From Pandoraea pneumonica (GTDB taxonomy: Bacteria > Pseudomonadota > Gammaproteobacteria > Burkholderiales > Burkholderiaceae): 64,000 bases of DNA. Positions 58,344 to 64,000 of this stretch are shown here, piece after piece. Where the stretch lies: positions 496,001 to 560,000 of the forward strand of contig NZ_CABPSK010000004.1 in NCBI RefSeq assembly GCF_902459645.1, written 5' to 3'. A program made the position numbers and the translations under genes. Positions within the stretch are counted from its first letter, which is position 1; each line of letters opens with the position of its first letter. The notes beneath the pieces were generated by a model, which was not told the DNA's origin, did not search any database, and saw only the letters and a list, made by a program, of their open reading frames with translations.

Positions 58344-59075
58344 ATGCAACCCATTTCCGCGAATACCGCCTATTTTTCGCTCGCCACAGACGCGCTCCCC
58401 GAGAACACGACCATCGGCCGCGAGCACACACCCTTCCCACTGTGGAACCACATCGCCCATTCATTTCTTGGAGATAAGCAGGAAGCCGCCAAAGCCGCGC
58501 TGCGCGACGTCATCGACGCGGACTATGGCACGAAGCAATTCACGGCGCTGGGGCAACTTGCCGAATGCCTTAAGCCCGACTACGCGGCCGCCATTCAGAT
58601 GTTTTGTACCGGCAACGCCGTGCCAGAGTTGCGAATCGGTGGCCATATCATCGAGTGTCGTCACGACTGGACGATCGGTGCGCCGTCGATGCCTCGCATC
58701 AGTACCGAAGCGGCCGCGCGCCTGCTAGTCGCGATTACCTACGACGGACTGCCCATTCTCTACGCGCCCAATGCGGCCCCCACCCTGGTCGAAAAGCCCG
58801 TGCTGCGCAGTCTTTTCGACGCGATCGGCCTCGATTGGAATAGGGACATCCCAGCGCACGTCGAACAATTGGCCGCCCATGGTGCCGTCTACAGCGAGCT
58901 GCCGTCCGTGCTGGGTCAGACTGCGGAGAATCTGTCGCGCCTGATGGCGTTTCGCGATGCCGATGCCGCGGGCGCCCCAGTCCCCGATGGCGCTCAGCAG
59001 TTGGCGGAATTCAAACTGAACCTGACCGCTCGTGAGTTCCGTGCATCGCTTGATGCCGTCTACGGCATCGCCTGA
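58344..59075 (+). CDS. Candidate type III effector-like protein 2, paralog of the previous gene
   Basis: 243 residues. Paralog of the previous protein by pattern: LW-x2-I-x3-FLG then K-x-EAxKxAL (WNHIAHSFLGDKQEAAKAAL, 34-53), F-x-A-x2-x-L-x-x-L-x-P in both, and both end with AENLSxL followed by a short tail. The translocation motif is more diverged (W-x2-I-x3-F, lacking the paired FF). Same strand and 18 bp spacing imply an operon. Role unknown. Confidence 0.7.
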   Translation: MQPISANTAYFSLATDALPENTTIGREHTPFPLWNHIAHSFLGDKQEAAKAALRDVIDADYGTKQFTALGQLAECLKPDYAAAIQMFCTGNAVPELRIGGHIIECRHDWTIGAPSMPRISTEAAARLLVAITYDGLPILYAPNAAPTLVEKPVLRSLFDAIGLDWNRDIPAHVEQLAAHGAVYSELPSVLGQTAENLSRLMAFRDADAAGAPVPDGAQQLAEFKLNLTAREFRASLDAVYGIA

Positions 59076-59098
59076 TAACACGTCCGCCCGATCGATCG

Positions 59099-59530
59099 TC
59101 AGCGCGCGCGCAAATGCGCGTAGCACTCGCCAAACGCTTCGCATCCGGGACAACCGGGTGCGGGCGCGGCGGCACGGCCGTAGGCCTGCGCGCACGCTTC
59201 GGCGAGGAATCGTTTCCAGCGCAGATTCAGCGTATTTTCGGCAGCGAGGGTGGGAAAGAAATGCGTGAGCAGTGCGGTCACGTCGTCGCGCCCTGACAGG
59301 CCCAAATCGCGCCACAAGTGATCGGGGCGCAGGCACGCCGTGGCGAGAATCGTCGCCATATCGGCGGGCACCGGTGCGAAATGACGGCGCAGCAGCTCGC
59401 CGAGCGCCGCCCCCGACAGGCCCAGCCGCGCCGCTCGCTCGGGCGTCGCGTTCGGCGCGAGCAACCCGGCGAAGATCGCGCCTTCGGGGCGCGCATGCGA
59501 GACAAGCAACGGAATCAACGATGTCATCAT
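59099..59530 (-). CDS. NifQ-family protein lacking the first Cys
   Basis: 143 residues. NifQ features: RWKRFLAEACAQAYG (104-118) and the C-terminal Cys cluster C127-x2-C130-x5-C136. The usual motif is C-x4-C-x2-C-x5-C; position 122, expected to be the first Cys, is Ala. NifQ delivers molybdenum to the nitrogenase cofactor. Next to it is a molbindin gene, so a molybdenum-handling role is plausible even without nif genes. Convergent with the effector-like pair. Confidence 0.78.
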   Translation of the reverse strand: MMTSLIPLLVSHARPEGAIFAGLLAPNATPERAARLGLSGAALGELLRRHFAPVPADMATILATACLRPDHLWRDLGLSGRDDVTALLTHFFPTLAAENTLNLRWKRFLAEACAQAYGRAAAPAPGCPGCEAFGECYAHLRAR

Positions 59531-59565
59531 CGTTGCATCATGTGTTGCGTCAGGCGTTGCTTCGC

Positions 59566-59991
59566 TTAGGCAACCGCCAGAATCACGCTCGACGCCTTCA
59601 CGAGTGCCGCGGCTTCGCGACCGGCTTGCAGGCCGAGGCGCTTGGCGCTTTCGTTCGTGACGATGGCGGCGATCACGGCACCGCTAGCGGCCGTGATTTC
59701 GACTTCGCTGTTCACCGCGCCCGTTTCCACGCGCGAGACCTTGCCGGTGATGACGTTACGCGTGGACACCTTGCTCGCATCGGCATCGACCATCACGATG
59801 ACCGACGACGCCTTGATCAGCGCCACGGCGTCACTGCCTTCCTTCAGACCGAGGTTCACGGTGCTCTCGTGGGTAATCACCGCCACGATTTCCTGACCGG
59901 CATCGGTGCGCAGCGTTACTTCGTCATTGACGGCACCACGTTGCAATGCCACGACCTTGCCGGTGAACTGGTTGCGTGCGCTGGTCTTCAT
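59566..59991 (-). CDS. Molbindin (tandem TOBE/Mop domains)
   Basis: 141 residues from ATG 59991. Two TOBE/Mop domains of about 65 residues (ARNQFTGKVVALQRGAVNDEVTLRTD and STRNVITGKVSRVETGAVNSEVEITAA), each ending in ALIKASSVIVMV / ALVKASSVILAV. Binds molybdate or tungstate as in ModG/Mop storage proteins. It is followed by nifQ after 35 bp, so probably an operon. Confidence 0.95.
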   Translation of the reverse strand: MKTSARNQFTGKVVALQRGAVNDEVTLRTDAGQEIVAVITHESTVNLGLKEGSDAVALIKASSVIVMVDADASKVSTRNVITGKVSRVETGAVNSEVEITAASGAVIAAIVTNESAKRLGLQAGREAAALVKASSVILAVA

Positions 59992-60181
59992 CGGGAATCT
60001 CCATTCAATAGTTCGAACAATGCGCGGCCTTTCTCCCGGTCGCGCAGCGAAGTGAAGTATAGCGGGTCGACCTGACGGAGGCATCCAACTTGCGGTGATA
60101 TGCTTCATCAGCATTTGCCATGCCCGCCTGCGCACCGCCCGCTTGCTTTTGCCTTGCTACCCCTTGCGAAGAGGAGCCGTC

Positions 60182-60916
60182 ATGGGAACGCCCCGTCATA
60201 TCCCCACGCCGACGCAAGCCGCGTCGTTTGCCCGCTTCTGTGTCAGTCACTTCGCCAAACCGACCAACATCGGCATGACGCTCGCGTTCGTAGCGGGTTA
60301 CATCAATGTGGTGGGTTTCATTGCGCTGTTCGGTTTGTTCACCGCGCACGTCACGGGCAACTTCGTGATGATCGGCGTACAGCTTGTGGCGAGTACCCAC
60401 ATTGGCGTGTTGGCCAAATTGCTCGCGTTACCGGTGTTTGTCGCCGTAGTGGCGATGGTCAAGCTGGCAGTGCAGGGTTTCTCGCGCGCGGGCCGCAGGC
60501 CGCTTCGACTGCTGGTGTGTGTTCAAACGCTGTTGCTGCTGGGCTTCATGATCGTCGGGCTGATCGCGCAACCGATTCTCTCGGCGGACGCCCCGCTCGC
60601 CATTCTGTCGGGAATGTTCGGCGTGGCGGCCTTGGCCATTCAGAACGCCGTCGGGCGGCTGGTACTGGCCGACCTCGCCCCCACCACGATCATGACGGGA
60701 AATACCACGCAAATCGTGATCGACATGGTGGAACTCGCCAGCGGCAATTCCGGCGACGACAAGGCCGCGCGCACGCGTCTGAAAAAGATGATCCCGGCGT
60801 TGGCAGCGTTTGCCGTGGGCGCGATCTTTGGCGGCTTTGCCTACCATTGGGCAGGTTTTTGGTGCGTGCTGCTCCCCGTCGTCTTGCTGAGCGCCTTGGC
60901 CGCGGCGAACGAATAA
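60182..60916 (+). CDS. DUF1275 (YoaK) membrane protein
   Basis: 244 residues, about six membrane segments; GYINVVGFIALFGLFTAHVTGNFVMIG and IMTGNTTQIVIDMVEL are family hallmarks. Function unknown. The frame starting at 60100 in another phase fuses to the following dehydrogenase but is spurious. Confidence 0.9.
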   Translation: MGTPRHIPTPTQAASFARFCVSHFAKPTNIGMTLAFVAGYINVVGFIALFGLFTAHVTGNFVMIGVQLVASTHIGVLAKLLALPVFVAVVAMVKLAVQGFSRAGRRPLRLLVCVQTLLLLGFMIVGLIAQPILSADAPLAILSGMFGVAALAIQNAVGRLVLADLAPTTIMTGNTTQIVIDMVELASGNSGDDKAARTRLKKMIPALAAFAVGAIFGGFAYHWAGFWCVLLPVVLLSALAAANE

Positions 60917-61017
60917 GGCAGGCCGGTGACAGAACGCCGCGCGGAACACGCGATAATGGCGGCCTGCGCGCGCGACGCGCAACAGAAGATGACAAGCACA
61001 CGACAAGGAACATCGGA

Positions 61018-61779
61018 ATGAAGCTGGAATCGCAGTGGGTGCTCGTCACGGGCGGTGCCCGTGGCTTGGGGGCCGCCATCACACGTGCCGTGGCACGCGA
61101 AGGCGCAGGCGTCGTCATCAACTATCTGCGCAGCGATGTCGCGGCACGCGCCTTGGCCGAATCGATCGGGCCGCGCGCCATCGCGCTGCAAGCCGACGTC
61201 ACCGATGAGAAAGCCGTCACCCGCCTGTTTGCCGAAGCCCGCGAGCGCGCCGGGGCACCGATCGTCTCCGTGGTGAATAACGCGCTGGCCGATTTCCGCT
61301 TCGACGGCGACGCACGCCCGCAACTGGCCGATATCTCGTGGTCGCGCTTCACGCAGCAGTTCGAAGGTGCCGTCAAAGGCGCACTCAACACCATGCAGGC
61401 CGCGCTGCCGGGCATGCGCGAAGCCGGTTTCGGCCGCATCGTGAACGTGGGGACGAATCTGTTCCAGAACCCTGTCGTGCCGTATCACGATTACACGACG
61501 GCCAAGGCCGCACTGCTCTCGCTCACGCGCACGGCAGCTAACGACCTCGGCCCCGACGGCATCACCGTCAACATGGTCTCCGGCGGCCTGTTGCGCGTGA
61601 CCGATGCAAGCGCCGCGACGCCCGAGGCGGTGTTCGATCTCATCGCCAGCCTCACACCGCTGCGGCGTGTGACCACGCCCGACGAGTTTGCCGACGCCGT
61701 GCTGTACTTCCTCTCGCCGTGGGCGCGTGCCGTGACCGGTCAGAACCTGATCGTCGACGGCGGGTTGGTGAAGGGCTGA
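61018..61779 (+). CDS. Short-chain dehydrogenase/reductase (FabG-like)
   Basis: 253 residues from ATG 61018. TGGARGLG cofactor motif, NNALAD in place of NNAG, active site YTTAK (HDYTTAKAALLS) and FLSPWARAVTGQNLIVDGG. Probably a 3-oxoacyl-type reductase acting in detoxification or lipid metabolism; substrate unknown. Confidence 0.9.
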   Translation: MKLESQWVLVTGGARGLGAAITRAVAREGAGVVINYLRSDVAARALAESIGPRAIALQADVTDEKAVTRLFAEARERAGAPIVSVVNNALADFRFDGDARPQLADISWSRFTQQFEGAVKGALNTMQAALPGMREAGFGRIVNVGTNLFQNPVVPYHDYTTAKAALLSLTRTAANDLGPDGITVNMVSGGLLRVTDASAATPEAVFDLIASLTPLRRVTTPDEFADAVLYFLSPWARAVTGQNLIVDGGLVKG

Positions 61780-61943
61780 GGGGGCGGGCTGAACTACCGG
61801 GCTGATCGGCCAGCAAGACCGCGAGAGGGCCGCATCGTGCGGCGCTCGCGGCTCGACACGGCTCCGCTGGCTACGGCTGCGTCCGCCCAAACGCGCGGAC
61901 GCGGTAAAATCGCACACTTCGCCTCCGCCTGCCGCCCCCGACC

Positions 61944-62477
61944 GTGACTGCAACACCCTCCCAAACCCCTTCGAACGCCGCCGACACCCCTGCCACCGCT
62001 GACCACGTCGAACACGACTGCGTCATCCACGAGGCACGTCTGTGGTGCGACGACGGCTGGACGGCCAAGGTCATCAAGAACGAAGAGGACGACGGCTGGG
62101 CGGTGGCGATGTACAAGGACGGCGAGTCTGAACCCGCCCTCGTCGGGCCGTGGACGATGGGCCGCGACAAGAAGAATCCGAAACCGCTCGACGTGGGCGC
62201 GTTCAACACGCTGGTGAAAACGGCTGCCGAAGTGCTGCGCCGTCATGAGCAGCAACTGCATGCGCAGTTGCACAAGCGCGTGAGCGTCGACGGGCCCGAT
62301 GGCGACATCGACGTCACGCTCGACATCGTGCCGGACGAGTACGATCCGTACGCGACGCTCAGCGCCATCGACCGCTTCGGCGAAACACTCGCTTCGGTGA
62401 AAGTGCCGCCGAACTTCAAGCTCTCGCGCAACAGCGCCCAAGCGTGGGTCGCGAACGACTTTCAGCGTCCCCAGTAA
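61944..62477 (+). CDS. Conserved hypothetical protein
   Basis: 177 residues from GTG 61944 (MTATPSQTPSNAADTPA...). Not recognised. Ser/Thr/Ala-rich first 20 residues, then a compact mixed acidic region (EARLWCDDGWTAKVIKNEEDDGWAVAMYKDGESEPALVGPWTMGRDKKNPKPLD) and a C-terminal segment ending VANDFQRPQ. No signal or membrane segment. It looks like a real gene because the sequence is compositionally normal. Confidence 0.7.
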   Translation: MTATPSQTPSNAADTPATADHVEHDCVIHEARLWCDDGWTAKVIKNEEDDGWAVAMYKDGESEPALVGPWTMGRDKKNPKPLDVGAFNTLVKTAAEVLRRHEQQLHAQLHKRVSVDGPDGDIDVTLDIVPDEYDPYATLSAIDRFGETLASVKVPPNFKLSRNSAQAWVANDFQRPQ

Positions 62478-62651
62478 GCACCCGCTAACGCGCAACACCC
62501 ACGAATACCCCATCACTTCGGGTACCGGGATAACGCGCCATCTGGTTAGTCGTTTCAACGTCTCCTACGATCTGTGAAGTCGACGCGCTGCATGAGAAGC
62601 AACCACTCGCTCACCTCGCCGCGTCCGATCGTCACCAACAACGGAGATCCC

Positions 62652-63014
62652 ATGAAACGCTTTCACATCGCGCTTGCTGTGCGCGACCTCGACCAATCCA
62701 TCGACGATTATTCGGTCCGGCTCGGGCAAGCGCCCTCGGCCGTGGTGCCCGGTGCTTACGCCATGTGGCGCACCGATCTGCTGAACTTCTCGATCAATCA
62801 GTCTCCGTCACGGGCAGGGGAGTTGCGCCACGTCGGCTTCGAAGACGACGCCGCCCCGGAATACAGCAGCAGCACCGATTGCAACGGCCTGCTCTGGGAG
62901 GCATTCTCCGCCGCCGAGCAAGACCGTCGCATAGTGAGCACTTACGGGGTGGCGGTACGTCCCGTTGCGCCCGCCCCTGCATCGGACGACGCGGCAAAGC
63001 GCCGCCCCGCATAG
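62652..63014 (+). CDS. Small glyoxalase/VOC-like protein
   Basis: 120 residues from ATG 62652. N-terminal FHIALAVRDLDQSIDDYSVRLGQAPSAVVPGAYAMWRTD is VOC-like. The last 24 residues lie antisense to the ATPase end, a 73-bp convergent overlap. Function unknown. Confidence 0.72.
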   Translation: MKRFHIALAVRDLDQSIDDYSVRLGQAPSAVVPGAYAMWRTDLLNFSINQSPSRAGELRHVGFEDDAAPEYSSSTDCNGLLWEAFSAAEQDRRIVSTYGVAVRPVAPAPASDDAAKRRPA

Positions 63015-63982
63015 TCACGCGCGAATTGCGCCGCGATACGCCCGGAGCGAGCGCCCCGGGTGAGCGCCCACTGCAAGGCGGCTTCTCGTGCTTCGGCGAT
63101 TTGCTCGGCGTCGAAGCCTTGATGCCCCAGCCATAGCGCGACCGCCGCGAGATATTCGTCTTGCGAGAAGCCGTAGAACGTCAGCCACAGGCCGAAACGC
63201 TCCGAGAGCGAGATCTTCTCCTCCACCGCGTCGCCCGGGTGTAGCTCGCCGTTCGCCCCTGCGTGCGTATCGAGATTGTCGCTGGCCGTCTCCGGCACCA
63301 GATGCCGCCGGTTCGACGTCGCGTACACCAGCACATTCGCCGCGCCGCCCGAGACCGAGCCATCAAGTGCCGTCTTCAATCCCTTGTAGCTCGACTCGCC
63401 CGGCTCGAACGACAAATCGTCGCAGAACAGCACGAAGCGTTCGGGCCGCGCGCGTAGCAAGCCCACGATATGCGGCAGGTCATCAAGATCGGCCTTGTCG
63501 ACTTCCACCAGCCTCAGGCCCTGCGGTGCGAACTGATGCAGACACGCTTTGACCAGCGACGATTTGCCCGTACCGCGTGCGCCGGTGAGCAAGACATTGT
63601 TCGCAGGATGGCCAGCCACGAACTGCGCCGTGTTGCGCTCGATGACTTCGCGCTGGCGCGAGACGTTACGCAAATCGTCGAACGAAATGAGTTGCGGATC
63701 GATCACGGGCACCAGGGCTGCCCCGCCCTGTCCGCCGCGCGAACCGCGCCAATGGAAGGCCACTGACGCCTGCCAGTCGACGGCAGGCGACGCGCCGCCC
63801 GTGAGCCACTGCTCGACCAATGCCGTGAGGCGATCGAGCCGGGCACACAACGGCGCGAGTCCGTCGCCGCCAACGGCGTTGGCGGCGTTGCCCGCGTCGA
63901 CAGATGGCGAAGCCTGTGCTGCCGACGCCCGCGCCACGGGCGAGGCGCTCCCCGGTGCCTGCTGCCACGCGGTACTTTTCAT
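62942..63982 (-). CDS. DUF815 AAA+ ATPase
   Basis: 346 residues. Walker A GARGTGKSSLV at about 133-143, Walker B RFVLFCDDLSFE, and ATSNRRHLVPE sensor region. The DUF815 family of YeaC-like ATPases has unknown function. It starts at 63982, near the right edge, so any upstream partner is outside. Confidence 0.92.
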   Translation of the reverse strand: MKSTAWQQAPGSASPVARASAAQASPSVDAGNAANAVGGDGLAPLCARLDRLTALVEQWLTGGASPAVDWQASVAFHWRGSRGGQGGAALVPVIDPQLISFDDLRNVSRQREVIERNTAQFVAGHPANNVLLTGARGTGKSSLVKACLHQFAPQGLRLVEVDKADLDDLPHIVGLLRARPERFVLFCDDLSFEPGESSYKGLKTALDGSVSGGAANVLVYATSNRRHLVPETASDNLDTHAGANGELHPGDAVEEKISLSERFGLWLTFYGFSQDEYLAAVALWLGHQGFDAEQIAEAREAALQWALTRGARSGRIAAQFARDYAGRRFAASSDAGAGATGRTATP

Positions 63983-64000
63983 GCTGGCACCTCATCCGAA

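Noticed and set aside
60100-61017. Apparent fusion of an upstream reading frame to the SDR
   Set aside because: The upstream part is another frame of DUF1275; the SDR has its own ATG with AAGGA upstream at 61018.

Overview
The window is high-GC, densely coded DNA typical of a betaproteobacterial chromosome of the Burkholderiaceae. Gene content and protein sequences (box benzoyl-CoA pathway, cyoABCD, many LysR/TetR/AsnC regulators with divergent partners) fit Pandoraea or a close relative; this genus call is inference. No rRNA, tRNA, CRISPR array, transposase or integrase was recognised. It reads as a catabolic and accessory stretch of chromosome.

Layout. 1-10.3 kb: aerobic benzoyl-CoA (box) pathway. 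boxC-boxB-boxA (boxA cut by the left edge) and boxR run leftward. A DUF4863 gene, boxD, benzoate-CoA ligase and an alpha/beta hydrolase run rightward. Strong sigma70-like promoters with TGCA motifs at or beside the -10 lie before boxC and before the rightward operon. 10.3-15.3 kb: TetR and FAD monooxygenase facing each other across twin operators, selD, a Tat-exported transglutaminase-like protein and a TlpA-like thioredoxin. 15.4-23.6 kb: a XylR/DmpR-type sigma54 activator divergent from a six-gene meta-cleavage operon (extradiol dioxygenase, flavin reductase, HpaB-type hydroxylase, hydratase, C-C hydrolase, outer-membrane protein) with a -24/-12 promoter and a final hairpin. 23.6-25.9 kb: LysR and split chromate transporter. 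25.9-31.2 kb: an unrecognised 571-residue protein, LysE exporter, DUF3047 protein, and a second FtsI-like penicillin-binding protein. 31.4-36.1 kb: terminators, then cyoDCBA (leftward) with two perfect RegA/PrrA-type sites upstream. 36.1-45.2 kb: LysE/AsnC pair, tandem-PAS diguanylate cyclase, MFS-LysR unit, Fe-S-type HTH regulator, YnfA, SlyX, DUF1439, and ohr with a TetR regulator sharing near-identical operators. 45.3-56.8 kb: Fur-box TonB receptor, AsnC-EamA, SDR/LysR, TetR/SnoaL with twin operators, VOC protein, ABC exporter, GST, DJ-1 and GNAT. 56.8-64 kb: DUF1993; two paralogous proteins of 241 and 243 residues resembling the N-terminal translocation domain of Salmonella SPI-2 type III effectors; NifQ-like protein beside a molbindin; DUF1275; SDR; hypothetical; VOC; and a DUF815 ATPase at the right edge.

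How they work together. Benzoate is activated by the ligase, epoxidised by BoxAB, ring-opened by BoxC and oxidised by BoxD, with BoxR sensing benzoyl-CoA. The sigma54 operon should hydroxylate an unknown phenol, cleave the catechol in meta position and hydrolyse the product; aldolase and aldehyde dehydrogenase are not in the window. The most unusual content is the effector-like pair at 57.6-59.1 kb; the clearest regulatory signals are the paired operators at 11.0, 44.45/45.15 and 51.86-51.91 kb and the RegA-like sites at 35.88 and 36.00 kb.
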